Positions 34,043 through 42,610 of a stretch of DNA of 64,000 bases are shown in pieces. A program made the translations under genes and the position numbers. The stretch comes from Thiorhodospira sibirica ATCC 700588 (GTDB taxonomy: Bacteria > Pseudomonadota > Gammaproteobacteria > Ectothiorhodospirales > Ectothiorhodospiraceae), in contig NZ_MU255056.1 in NCBI RefSeq assembly GCF_000227725.2, positions 1,041,591 to 1,105,590 of the forward strand. The letters are read 5' to 3'. The notes beneath the pieces were generated by a model. That model had not been told where the DNA came from and ran no database searches. It saw nothing but the letters and a program-made list of their open reading frames with translations. The stretch's first letter is position 1. Each line of letters opens with the position of its first letter.

Positions 34043-34783
34043 ATGGACCGCATGCTGTATATCGCAATGTCTGGGGCCAGGGAGAACATGCATGCCCAGG
34101 CCGTTAACGCCCACAATATCGCCAACGTCAGTACTGTGGGATTTAAGGCCACCCTGGATGCCTACACCAATCACCCGGTACACGGGCCGGTCTATGACTC
34201 GCGGGTTTATACCCAGGCCCAGAGTCTTAGTACCGACTTCAGCCCTGGCCCCATGCTGACCACCGGGCGCGATCTTGATGTCGCCATCCAGGGCGATGGC
34301 TGGATTGCCGTACAAACCCCCGAAGGCGGCGAGGGTTACACCCGCGCCGGCGACCTGCAAGTCGATGCCTTTGGCCTGCTCACCACCGGCACCGGTTTGC
34401 CGGTGATGGGCGAAGCCGGGCCGATTGCCATTCCACCGGATCAGCAGTTTGAGGTTGGCAATGATGGCACCATCACCATTCGTCCCATGGGCGGCGATGC
34501 CAATGCGCTGATCGTCATTGACCGGATCAAACTGGTCAATCCCGATATCACCGAGCTGGAACGCGGCGATGATAACCTCATGCGCCGCGCCGATGGTGGG
34601 GTCGAGCCTGCAGATGCCAACGTGCGCCTGGTCAGTGGCGTACTGGAAGGCAGCAACGTCAGCACGGCGGCCTCGCTGGTGAAAATGATCGAAACCTCGC
34701 GCCAGTTTGAAATGCAGATCAAGATGATGAAAACCGCCGAAGAAATCGACCAAAGCACCGCCAAATTACTTGCTTTATCGTAA
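34043..34783 (+). CDS. flgF: flagellar basal-body rod protein FlgF
   Basis: The 246-residue proximal rod protein has MDRMLYIAMSGARENMHAQ and NAHNIANVSTVGFKA at the N-terminus, GRDLDVAIQGDGWIAVQTP near 75, and a C-terminal MIETSRQFEMQIKMMKTAEEIDQ. Length and the LYIAMSGA start fit FlgF rather than the 260-residue FlgG. flgG, which nearly always follows, is missing: a terminator-like hairpin and an opposite-strand gene come next. Confidence 0.92.
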   Translation: MDRMLYIAMSGARENMHAQAVNAHNIANVSTVGFKATLDAYTNHPVHGPVYDSRVYTQAQSLSTDFSPGPMLTTGRDLDVAIQGDGWIAVQTPEGGEGYTRAGDLQVDAFGLLTTGTGLPVMGEAGPIAIPPDQQFEVGNDGTITIRPMGGDANALIVIDRIKLVNPDITELERGDDNLMRRADGGVEPADANVRLVSGVLEGSNVSTAASLVKMIETSRQFEMQIKMMKTAEEIDQSTAKLLALS

Positions 34784-34812
34784 TTCAACGCCTCTACAAA
34801 CCAACAAAACAA

Positions 34813-34860
34813 CGGCTCTCCCTGCCAACGTGGCGTTTCACCACACGCGGGGAGGAGCCG
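34813..34860 (+). terminator. hairpin ending the flgBCDEF unit
   Basis: CGGCTC (34813-34818) and GAGCCG (34855-34860) close a GC-rich, imperfect stem extended by TCCC / GGGGA. It lies 30 bases after the flgF stop and before the convergent methyltransferase gene. Confidence 0.5.
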
Positions 34861-34904
34861 GCACCCGCTTTAACAGCGTTAAAACCAACGTCATCTAAGG
34901 CCAC

Positions 34905-36440
34905 TCAGGCAATCTGCAAGGCCTTGAGGATCAGCAGCTGCTGTTCAGCAAAGACTTGGGCCTGTGCCGTGAGTTCGGTCAGGTTATCCTCAGGATTCTC
35001 CAGCGTTTTACCTTCCTTGATCAGTCGCTGTCCCTGCATATTGAGAACCTCCCAGACAAACTGTGCCCAATCCTGCGGTTGTTTATGTCCTTGTTCACGG
35101 GCCAGCAAAAAAAGCTGCTGAAAACGCGGGACGCTGATACCACCGCCGGTGACCGGGCTGGCTAAATGACTCAAGTCATTGCTGCTGCGAGCCTTCATCA
35201 TCAGGTGGCGATTGAGTCGCTCGGTACGCTTGCGCGCCTTGCTGATCGCGCCATCCTCCTGCGCGGGCAGTAAAGCGCCTGTAGCACTGAGAACCAGCGC
35301 TGCCTGAAGTACCTGAGGGAAACTGATGCCCGTCTCCTGAAGTGCCTTTTCCAGTTGTCCCAGCGAATGAGGCCGATAATCCGCTAATTGATCCAGGAAG
35401 GGCTGGTACACACTCTCCTGCAAGGTTGCCTCTCCCAGACTACCGTTTACCTTCAGGCTGACATCGGCACGTGGCTGCACCAATATCACCCGCTGTTCCC
35501 GCAGCGCCTCGGCCTGCTCCAGAGCGGTCATTTTGCGCGCCCCCTTGACCCAATAGTCACGGCGAAACTGCTGATTGACGCAAAAATCCCGGACCGTCTG
35601 GCGAAACATGGGATCGGGAATACCATTCAGCAGCGCCTGCTGATCTGCTGTAAGATTAACCACGTCGATGGCATCCAGCGCATGGGCAGAACACGCCCAT
35701 TGCAGCTTGGCAGGCGCCAGCCAGTCGGCCATGCTGGCAAACGCCATCGGTTGCCAGTCGCGGTTGAAGTATTCATGCGCCAGATAGTGACGGTTCTGCC
35801 CTTTGATCTTATCAATGCGCTCGGCAATCTGCGGATTGGCGCGAGCATAGCTTGGATTCGTCGCGAGCAGCTGTTCGGCAAAGGCCAGCGCACTGTCAAT
35901 GCGGTTAACAATTCCCGCCCCATCAGCGCCCAGTACTTCGGCATGTTCAGTGAGCAGGTCACGCATAGGCACCATCGCCGCCCAGCCAGGCTGGGTGTTA
36001 TAACTGATATACAGTACCCCACTGACCTTGAGCTTGCGCCGTAAAAAATCCACGATCACCGTGCGATTTTCATCAGATATCCAGCTCCAGATGCCGTGCA
36101 GGCCAATATAATCAAAATCGGGCAAATCATCGCGCGCGCAGAACTGCGCAAAGGCTTCATCCGTCAACTGCGCCCCGGCCCCCGCCACCTGAGCCAGTTC
36201 CTGCGCAAAACCGGCTTGAGACGGATTGAAGTCAGTGCCGTGCCACTGCGTCACACTGGCGGCTGCGTGCAGATTCACGCTCAGCCCTTGGCCAAATCCC
36301 AGCTCACAGGCGGCACCCACCTCTGGGGGTACCAGGCCCGCATTAAGAAAGGTCAAACGCAAACGCAAGGGGTTTAGTTCCGTGTAGTAACCGAACGTGT
36401 AGCCAACATCGGCCACATAACCAGCGGTCCAATCAGTCAT
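34905..36440 (-). CDS. class I methyltransferase with regulatory domain
   Basis: The 511-residue protein has an N-terminal SAM-dependent fold (CELGFGQGLSVNLHAAAS near 43 as motif I; DFDYIGLHGIWSWISDENR near 108). A long C-terminal part resembles the methyltransferase regulatory domain (PF10119). The start follows GYTFGYYTELNP, typical of the family. The substrate is unknown; relatives often sit near surface-structure genes, and this one lies beside hook and rod genes, so modification of a surface protein or glycan is possible. It is on its own on the minus strand. Confidence 0.8.
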   Translation of the reverse strand: MTDWTAGYVADVGYTFGYYTELNPLRLRLTFLNAGLVPPEVGAACELGFGQGLSVNLHAAASVTQWHGTDFNPSQAGFAQELAQVAGAGAQLTDEAFAQFCARDDLPDFDYIGLHGIWSWISDENRTVIVDFLRRKLKVSGVLYISYNTQPGWAAMVPMRDLLTEHAEVLGADGAGIVNRIDSALAFAEQLLATNPSYARANPQIAERIDKIKGQNRHYLAHEYFNRDWQPMAFASMADWLAPAKLQWACSAHALDAIDVVNLTADQQALLNGIPDPMFRQTVRDFCVNQQFRRDYWVKGARKMTALEQAEALREQRVILVQPRADVSLKVNGSLGEATLQESVYQPFLDQLADYRPHSLGQLEKALQETGISFPQVLQAALVLSATGALLPAQEDGAISKARKRTERLNRHLMMKARSSNDLSHLASPVTGGGISVPRFQQLFLLAREQGHKQPQDWAQFVWEVLNMQGQRLIKEGKTLENPEDNLTELTAQAQVFAEQQLLILKALQIA

Positions 36441-37107
36441 GCAAGCTTACCTTTTGAATTGAAAAAATAAATCGGATTACATATAGCAGTTTAACGACGA
36501 AAAACATCCCCAGTCTATCCAAAATCAATCGCACTTGAGCAAATCATTGCTTGGCTTGCCGAGCACAGCGCGGCGCTCCCATGATATTGACGCTCGTGCA
36601 TTGATTGATTAGTGTGAGAATCCCATGCTTGACCCGTCGAGGCGAAGGATAATCATCGGTTAATGCACAACACCCCTGCGACAGTTAAAGCTGAAGGATT
36701 CCCGTTCTTGCGACGCCACTGCTTTCACGGTGGTTTTGCGTACCGGTATGCGCGCGCTTTAGGAGCAAAAAACAGTTCTTGATTTTTTCTTCATTGTTTA
36801 TCAGAATTCTCCATTGTAGATAGGTTATCTACAAGCGCGAAGGTTTCGCGTTCTATGGTCGGGGTCGAAGTCGAATCGCAAAGTTGTTCTCTGTTCAGGA
36901 TGAACGCCGAGGTCACTTTTATGGCGCAAGCTGGGTTTCGACGGCTGAAACCGCCCATGTTGCCGGTGTTGACCGGCCATTCGGTTGGGACTGCTCAACC
37001 AGGACTCCAGTTGCTCGCCCGCAAGGGTGTTATCAACGGAGAGCGAAGTGCCTAAAAATCGCATAAGCAACTTTGTTTAGGTTTTTAGGAACAGCAGGTT
37101 TAAGATC
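36441..37107. other. 667-base gap with decayed mobile DNA
   Basis: No convincing gene. On the minus strand, 36660-36770 resembles the right end of an IS200/IS605 element: GGGAATCCTTCAGCTTTAAC on the minus strand, with CAGCTTTAACTG as a small palindrome. The stretch 36855-37055 is open in several frames but lacks a ribosome site and family features. CCTAAAAA (37049-37056) and TTTTTAGG (37082-37089) form an inverted repeat just before the AlgR-like gene. Confidence 0.4.
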
Positions 37108-37863
37108 ATGCGCATCGTGGTTGTTGATGATGAGCCGCTTGCCCGCGAACGCCTTGTCTCATTGGTGAATGCCATCGAAGGTTGCGAGGTGTGCGGTGTG
37201 GCTGAAAATGGCATACAGGCGATCACACAACTGGAGCAGTGTTTGCCGGATATCCTTTTGATGGATATCCGGATGCCCGGCATGGATGGGCTGGAAGCGG
37301 CTCGGCATATCGCCACCCTGGAAACCCCGCCCGCGATTATTTTTACCACGGCTTATGAAGAATATGCCATCAAGGCCTTTGAGGCCCATGCGGTTGGTTA
37401 TCTGCTCAAACCCGTGCGGGCCGAGCATTTGCAGACCGCCTTGCAGGCCGCGCAACGCATCAATCGAATGCAAATCCATGCGCTTCATCAGGCCAGCGGA
37501 GAGGCGGTTGCCCGTGCGCATCTCTGTATCCAGCAGCCGGGGCGTACCCAGCTGATTGCGGTTGAAGATATTTTCTATTTTCAGGCTCAGCAAAAATACA
37601 TCGCCGTCTGTCACCGCAACGGCGCGGCTTTGCTTGAGGAACCCTTAAAACATCTGGAGCAGGAATTCAGGGCGCAGTTTCTACGGGTGCATCGCAATGC
37701 CTTGGCGGCAAAACGCCATTTAATCGGTATAAAAAAGACACCCCAAGGTCATTTTGAGGCCGTTTTAAAAGGCTGTCATCAGCCCCTGGAAATCAGCCGC
37801 CGTCATGTCGCTGCGGTCAGGAATTTTATGGATGCGGTAGCCCGCGAGCGGCAATCACATTGA
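37108..37863 (+). CDS. LytTR-family response regulator, AlgR-like
   Basis: The 251-residue protein has a receiver domain (MRIVVVDDEPLARERL, phosphorylated Asp in DILLMDIRMPGMDG near 54, Lys in GYLLKPVRAEHL near 107). A LytTR DNA-binding domain follows from about 140 (IAVEDIFYFQAQQKYIAV, FLRVHRNALAAKRHLIGI). AlgR of Pseudomonas controls alginate and type IV pili. No cognate kinase is adjacent. GTTTTTAGGAACAG lies in the leader; the ribosome site is weak. Confidence 0.9.
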   Translation: MRIVVVDDEPLARERLVSLVNAIEGCEVCGVAENGIQAITQLEQCLPDILLMDIRMPGMDGLEAARHIATLETPPAIIFTTAYEEYAIKAFEAHAVGYLLKPVRAEHLQTALQAAQRINRMQIHALHQASGEAVARAHLCIQQPGRTQLIAVEDIFYFQAQQKYIAVCHRNGAALLEEPLKHLEQEFRAQFLRVHRNALAAKRHLIGIKKTPQGHFEAVLKGCHQPLEISRRHVAAVRNFMDAVARERQSH

Positions 37864-37999
37864 CGTGGGGCTTGGTTGCACACCGCTGTCCAGGATCATC
37901 CTCAACCGCCCCAGGGCATTGTGTGGCACGATGGGCCTGAGCCGCTTGGGACGCTATTTTTCTCTTGTATCCTGCGCGACTCGCTTGTATCTTGCCGCC

Positions 38000-39514
38000 A
38001 TGAGCTATCCCTATCTTGAAAAAATTCTAACGGCCCGGGTGTATGATGTGGCGCGTGAGACGCCGCTGGATCTGATGCGCACCTTGTCGCGGCGGTTTCA
38101 CAATACGATCCTGCTCAAGCGCGAGGATTTGCAGCCGGTGTTTTCATTTAAGCTGCGCGGTGCCTATAACAAATTGTTTGGCCTGTCGGAGGCAGAAAAG
38201 GCGCAAGGCGTGATTGCCGCCTCGGCGGGGAATCATGCCCAGGGGGTGGCGCTGGCTTCGCAGCGTCTGGGCATCAAGGCGGTGATTGTGATGCCGGTGA
38301 CCACGCCCCGAATCAAGGTGGATGCGGTGCGGGCCTTTGGAGCCAAGGCGGTGCTGCACGGTGATTCTTATGATGATGCGTATCAACACACTCTGGGATT
38401 GATAGAAAAACACGGCTATACCTTCATCCATCCCTTTGATGATCCTGAGGTGATTGCCGGTCAGGGGACGGTGGCGATGGAGCTGTTGCGCCAGCATCCT
38501 GATCCCATCGAGGCGGTGTTTATTTGTGTCGGCGGGGGTGGTCTGATCGCGGGGATGGCGTCTTATATCAAGGCGCTGCGCCCAGAGATTAAAGTGATTG
38601 GGGTTGAACCGGATGATGCCCCCTCAATGCACGAGGCCCTGCAGAAGCGGCGGCGCGTGGTGCTCGACCAGGTGGGGATTTTTGCCGATGGGGTGGCGGT
38701 GCGTCAGGTCGGCAAGGAGACGTATCGACTGGCGCGCCAGTTCGTTGATGAGGTGTTGTTGGTCAGTACTGACGAGATCTGCGCCGCGATTAAGGACATC
38801 TTCGACGATACCCGCGTGATGGCGGAACCGGCAGGGGCGCTGGGGGTGGCGGGCATCAAAAAATACATTGAGCGCGAAGGGGTGCAGGGGCGCAATCTGG
38901 CCACGGTACTGAGCGGCGCCAATATGAATTTTGACCGCCTGCGTTATGTGGCTGAACGCGCCGAGATCGGCGAACGCCGCGAGGCACTGTTTGCGGCCAC
39001 GATCCCGGAACGTCCGGGGAGCTTTCGCGCCTTTTGTCGGGCGATTGGCAAGCGCGGGATTACTGAATTCAATTACCGCTATGCCGATGATGCCCTGGCG
39101 CATGTCTTTGTCGGCATTCAGCTCAGCGAGGGCGATAAAGAGCGCGAAACCTTGCTGAAAGAGTTGCGCGCCAAGGAATATCCGATTGTTGATCTGTCGG
39201 ATAACGAGATGGCAAAAAGCCATCTGCGCCACATGGTCGGCGGTCATGCGCGCCAGCTGCAAGATGAGATTGTCTATCGCTTTGAATTTCCCGAACGCCC
39301 TGGGGCTTTGTTAAATTTCCTTAACAAGATGGGGCAAAACTGGAATATCAGCCTGTTTCATTACCGTAATCACGGCGCGGCCTATGGGCGGGTGCTCGTG
39401 GGTGTACAGGTTCCCGGCGGCGATCACAGCCATTTTCGTGAATTTCTCAATGAATTGGGCTATCCCTTCTGGGAAGAAACCGACAACCCGGTGTATCAGT
39501 TGTTCCTGGGGTAG
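38000..39514 (+). CDS. ilvA: threonine ammonia-lyase, biosynthetic
   Basis: The start at 38000 (MSYPYLEKILTARVYDVA) fits the family; a 45-codon upstream extension is rejected. The 504-residue PLP enzyme converts threonine to 2-oxobutyrate for isoleucine synthesis. Seen: PLP Lys in SFKLRGAYNKL (K51), the phosphate cradle VGGGGLIAGMA near 180, and two C-terminal ACT-like regulatory domains (about 325-410 and 420-500, with ALFAATIPERPGSFRAFC and RFEFPERPGALLNFL), which allow feedback by isoleucine. Confidence 0.96.
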   Translation: MSYPYLEKILTARVYDVARETPLDLMRTLSRRFHNTILLKREDLQPVFSFKLRGAYNKLFGLSEAEKAQGVIAASAGNHAQGVALASQRLGIKAVIVMPVTTPRIKVDAVRAFGAKAVLHGDSYDDAYQHTLGLIEKHGYTFIHPFDDPEVIAGQGTVAMELLRQHPDPIEAVFICVGGGGLIAGMASYIKALRPEIKVIGVEPDDAPSMHEALQKRRRVVLDQVGIFADGVAVRQVGKETYRLARQFVDEVLLVSTDEICAAIKDIFDDTRVMAEPAGALGVAGIKKYIEREGVQGRNLATVLSGANMNFDRLRYVAERAEIGERREALFAATIPERPGSFRAFCRAIGKRGITEFNYRYADDALAHVFVGIQLSEGDKERETLLKELRAKEYPIVDLSDNEMAKSHLRHMVGGHARQLQDEIVYRFEFPERPGALLNFLNKMGQNWNISLFHYRNHGAAYGRVLVGVQVPGGDHSHFREFLNELGYPFWEETDNPVYQLFLG

Positions 39515-39776
39515 AGAGGCGTGTTGGGCGCATCCCGAAAAACTCCCCTCCTTGTTTTTTTAAACCGTACTCGGATATGTCGGTTTTTCGCAGGTCTGTT
39601 AATCACGGCTGTCGTCATATTGGCCTTGCCGTGGCTATGAATGCTACTGTTTGAGTGGAATTTCTGGCCTGAATTCAATCTTGGGCGCCCCCATATCTCA
39701 TATCGTGGTGTGGAGGCGTGGAGTGAGCTGGGACAGCTGTTGATGTTCAGTTTTCACATCCTGTCTGTCAACTACC

Positions 39777-40023
39777 CCGGCCTAAAGGTTGGAGCTTGCC
39801 CTGCCTGCAGCGACGCACGCGGCACAGACAGGCGGGAGCCGGTTGTACACATTGGCGAGGGGAGCGACGATACCGCAAGGCGTTGTCCGTCACCAGGCCC
39901 TTACGGGCATAGCCTCACGGCCCGGCAGGTGGAAGGCCTGCACCTAACTATTTCCGGCGGCTGCGAGGTCGTAGCCGCTATCCCTCCCCGGCCTGAAGGC
40001 CGGGGTTTCTCGCGGAGAAACTG
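39777..40023 (-). mobile_element. non-autonomous IS200/IS605 derivative, copy 2
   Basis: On the minus strand it starts after TCAT with the same left end as the copy at 12516: CAGTTTCTCCGCGAGAAAC, then hairpin CCCCGGCC-TTCA-GGCCGGGG. It ends near 39777 with a right-end stem (CCAACC...GGCCGGGG) and GTTGAC. About 247 bases long, it holds no transposase. The middle keeps a short version of the CCTGCCTG palindrome seen in copy 1. The left end touches the rubrerythrin start codon. Confidence 0.65.
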
Positions 40024-40443
40024 ATGAAGCTGAAAGGTAGCCAGACTGAGGCCTGTTTGCATGAAGCCTTTGCCCGTGAGGCCAAAGCCAACCGCCGTTA
40101 TCTGTATTTTGCCGCCAAGGCGGATGTGGAGGGCTATAGCGATGTGGCCACGGTGTTTCGCTCCACGGCAGAGGGCGAAACCGGCCATGCCCACGGGCAT
40201 CTTGAATACCTGGAGGCCTCGGGTGACCCGGAAACCGGCCTGTCCTTTGGCAGCACCGTGGACAATCTCAAAAGCGCCATTGCCAGCGAAACCTATGAAT
40301 ACAGCGAGATGTATCAGCGCATGGCGCAGATTGCCCGTGATGAGGGCTTTAGTGAGATTGCTGACTGGTTTGATACCCTGGCCAAGGCGGAGCGCTCCCA
40401 TGCCAACCGCTTTCAAAAGGCCCTGGATAGTTTAACGGCTTGA
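40024..40443 (+). CDS. rubrerythrin-like diiron protein
   Basis: The 139-residue ferritin-like four-helix protein has iron ligands visible in LHEAFAREAKANRRYLYFA, STAEGETGHAHGHLEYL and EYSEMYQRMAQIARDEGF, then KAERSHANRF. The C-terminal rubredoxin domain of classical rubrerythrins is absent (sulerythrin-type length). It probably reduces peroxide. The ATG is immediately downstream of an IS605-derived element whose last bases supply GGAG 7 bases ahead. It is followed after 23 bases by a FixH-like gene. Confidence 0.9.
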   Translation: MKLKGSQTEACLHEAFAREAKANRRYLYFAAKADVEGYSDVATVFRSTAEGETGHAHGHLEYLEASGDPETGLSFGSTVDNLKSAIASETYEYSEMYQRMAQIARDEGFSEIADWFDTLAKAERSHANRFQKALDSLTA

Positions 40444-40466
40444 TTTTAAACGGTGGTGATCCTGCG

Positions 40467-40976
40467 ATGCGCTATCCCCAAGAAGACGATAAACCCTGGT
40501 ATCGCCAATTCTGGCCGTGGTTTGTACTGACCCCGCCGTTGTTTGGCGTATTGCTCGGGCTGGCCTTGGTCAGCGCCGCGCTGCATGAACCCGATGGCTT
40601 GGTGGTGGATGATTATTATCAGCACGGCCGCACCATTAACAAAATCCTGGAACGCGAGCAGTTTGCCCAAATGCTCGGCCTATCGGCGGCGCTGTCGTGG
40701 GATGAACACGATGTGCAGTTACAGCTTTACGCCAGCGCCCCCTTGCCTGCCCAACCGCTCAAACTCAGCTTTCTGCACCCCACGCGGGCACAGCAGGATG
40801 TCATCTTGTGGCTGGAATATGATCCCGTGCAGCAGGTCTATCACGCCAGCCATGCAGCGCCGTTAAGCCCGGTCACCTGGCATGTGCGCCTGGAGCCACA
40901 CGACATGACATGGCGTCTGCGCGCCCGCTTGCCGCATTCCACACAACAGCAGCTCACGCTGTTAAGTCAGGATTGA
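40467..40976 (+). CDS. FixH-family membrane protein
   Basis: From 40467 (MRYPQEDDKPWYRQFWPWFVL) the protein has 169 residues: one N-terminal membrane helix (about 16-40) and a periplasmic domain. The motif VVDDYYQHGRTINKILERE near 48 is typical of FixH, which helps assemble cbb3-type cytochrome oxidase. No ccoNOPQ or fixG/fixI/fixS genes are nearby. The gene follows rubrerythrin closely. Confidence 0.82.
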   Translation: MRYPQEDDKPWYRQFWPWFVLTPPLFGVLLGLALVSAALHEPDGLVVDDYYQHGRTINKILEREQFAQMLGLSAALSWDEHDVQLQLYASAPLPAQPLKLSFLHPTRAQQDVILWLEYDPVQQVYHASHAAPLSPVTWHVRLEPHDMTWRLRARLPHSTQQQLTLLSQD

Positions 40977-41029
40977 GGCAAGAAGCGAAGCAATGATCCC
41001 TTTGAATTTCTACTGAACAGGTACGCATA

Positions 41030-41488
41030 ATGAAACAAATACAGCATTTGATGTGGATAGGCCTGTTATTATCCGTGATGGTGCTCACCGCCCAGGCCGC
41101 AGATCAGCAGCCGATCATTGAGCGGATCACCTCTGCCGACATGAAAGCACTATTACAGGCAGAAGGGCTTGTTGGTGTAACCATTGACGAAGATGATGAT
41201 CTGCTGGTCAAGATGAACGGCTTTACCATCATTGTTTTTGTGCGGGGTAATGATTACCGCATGATCCAGTATCGCTTTTTTATTACCGAAAGTAGCGCCA
41301 CCGTAGATGATATGAATCGCTGGAATGCTGAAAAGCTATTCGCCAGAGCGTATATAGACAGTGATGGCGACCCGGTATTGGAAATGGATGTCGATCTGGA
41401 AGGCGGCGTGACCATTGCCCGGATTAAGGACTCAATCCGTACCTTCTCGCAACTGCAAATCGCTTTTTTGAAAGCATTCAGTGCTTAG
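41030..41488 (+). CDS. exported YbjN-domain protein
   Basis: The 152-residue protein has a signal peptide (MKQIQHLMWIGLLLSVMVLTAQA, cleavage after AQA near 23). It is followed by a YbjN-like domain: ITSADMKALLQAEGLVGVTI, FTIIVFVRGNDYRMIQYRFF, MNRWNAEKLFARAYIDSDGD. The domain has a type III secretion chaperone-like fold and no known enzymatic role. It probably acts in the periplasm. Single gene. Confidence 0.8.
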   Translation: MKQIQHLMWIGLLLSVMVLTAQAADQQPIIERITSADMKALLQAEGLVGVTIDEDDDLLVKMNGFTIIVFVRGNDYRMIQYRFFITESSATVDDMNRWNAEKLFARAYIDSDGDPVLEMDVDLEGGVTIARIKDSIRTFSQLQIAFLKAFSA

Positions 41489-41561
41489 CTTGCACATCCC
41501 ATACCGAAAACAGCATTGGCACGGATGAACCACATCAAGCCTTTTGCACGCGGAGGGAGTT

Positions 41562-42056
41562 ATGAGCATTACCGCTGTATTGGTGGCGATTGCGCCCACG
41601 GAGCTGGCCAAACTGTCCGATCTTCACGCCATTGGCCGTTTTTTTCTCAATCAGATGGCGCAGGAGGATTCGCCCCGGGTTTTGGATCTGGATAAGTCCT
41701 GGCAGGGTTTGCATTATTTGCTCACGGGCTCGGCCTATGAAGGTGAGGCGCCGTACAGTCTACCGATTCTGGGCGGTGCCGAGGTTGGCCCGGAGCTGGC
41801 TTACGATGCGGTACGTTGTCTGGTGGCCGAAGAGGTGCAAACGGTTGCTGAGGCGCTGGCGGCGCTGGATGTTGCAACCCTGCAAGCCCGCTATGACCCG
41901 GCGGCTTTGGAGGCTGCCGAGATCTACCCGCCGGGGATATGGCTTCGTGAAGGTGCGCAAGGCTTTGCCTATCTGGCCGAGTATTATGGGCGTTTGCAGG
42001 CGTTTTATCAGCAAAGCGCGCAGCGCGGTGATGCCATGTTACTGGCTTTGGTTTGA
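41562..42056 (+). CDS. DUF1877 (YfbM-like) protein
   Basis: The start at 41562 follows GGAGGGAG by 2-3 bases and gives 164 residues. Family features are MSITAVLVAIAPTELAKL, LDLDKSWQGLHYLLTG near 45, LPILGGAEVGPELAYDAVR near 70, and the C-terminal YLAEYYGRLQAFYQQSAQRGD. Function of the family is unknown; proteins are cytoplasmic. A GC-rich hairpin follows. Confidence 0.88.
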   Translation: MSITAVLVAIAPTELAKLSDLHAIGRFFLNQMAQEDSPRVLDLDKSWQGLHYLLTGSAYEGEAPYSLPILGGAEVGPELAYDAVRCLVAEEVQTVAEALAALDVATLQARYDPAALEAAEIYPPGIWLREGAQGFAYLAEYYGRLQAFYQQSAQRGDAMLLALV

Positions 42057-42068
42057 GCAGCGGCGTGC

Positions 42069-42099
42069 GTGTGCGATGCGGTGGCCATTGGTCGCACAC
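42069..42099 (+). terminator. hairpin after the DUF1877 gene
   Basis: GTGTGCGA (42069-42076) and TCGCACAC (42092-42099) form a perfect 8-bp stem with a 15-base loop. No U-run is present. Confidence 0.4.
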
Positions 42100-42183
42100 C
42101 TGCCGCAAACGCGATAAAATGCACGCCCTCAACGCCAGCGGAGCCATCCTTCATGTCATGTGTCAACACACCGTATATCCCTT

Positions 42184-42582
42184 ATGCCCATTGAACGTCC
42201 TGTCCCCTTACCCGAGGAATATGAGCTGACTTACCGTGTGGCCGCCATGCCCGCCGATACCAATTATCACGGTGATATCTTTGGTGGCTGGATCATGTCG
42301 CAGGTAGATATTGCCGGTTCTGTGCTGGCGGTGCGCGAGGCGCGAGGACGGGTCGCTACGGTGGCGGTCAAGGAGTTTCGTTTTATCGAGCGGGTGCTAG
42401 TCGGGGATCTGGTCAGCTGCTATACCGCAATCTCCCGCCTTGGGCATTCCTCCATTACCGTCAAGGTTGAGGTGTATGCCTCGCGCCAATTTGATGACCC
42501 TGCGGTGCATCGCGTGGCAGAGGCCGTATTGGTCTATGTGGCCCTTGATCACGAAGGGCGTCCCCGTCCCGTTAAACGCTAG
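42184..42582 (+). CDS. acyl-CoA thioesterase, YciA-like
   Basis: The protein is a hot-dog-fold thioesterase of 132 residues from ATG 42184; a GTG at 42160 would add eight residues. Seen: YRVAAMPADTNYHGDIFGGWIMSQVD with the catalytic Asp region (AMPADTN...GDIFGGW) and RVATVAVKEFRFIERVLVGD. YciA enzymes hydrolyse a range of acyl-CoAs in the cytoplasm. The next gene, a histidine kinase, starts 28 bases later. Confidence 0.9.
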   Translation: MPIERPVPLPEEYELTYRVAAMPADTNYHGDIFGGWIMSQVDIAGSVLAVREARGRVATVAVKEFRFIERVLVGDLVSCYTAISRLGHSSITVKVEVYASRQFDDPAVHRVAEAVLVYVALDHEGRPRPVKR

Positions 42583-42610
42583 ACCTTTGTTGGGTTTATG
42601 ATTCTTGCTC

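Noticed and set aside
36825-37070. Overlapping open frames on both strands before the AlgR-like gene
   Set aside because: No ribosome site, no recognisable domain, and frames are open on several strands at once.
39641-40024. 127-codon open frame ending at the rubrerythrin start
   Set aside because: It consists mostly of the IS605-derived element, including its palindromes, and has no protein signature.
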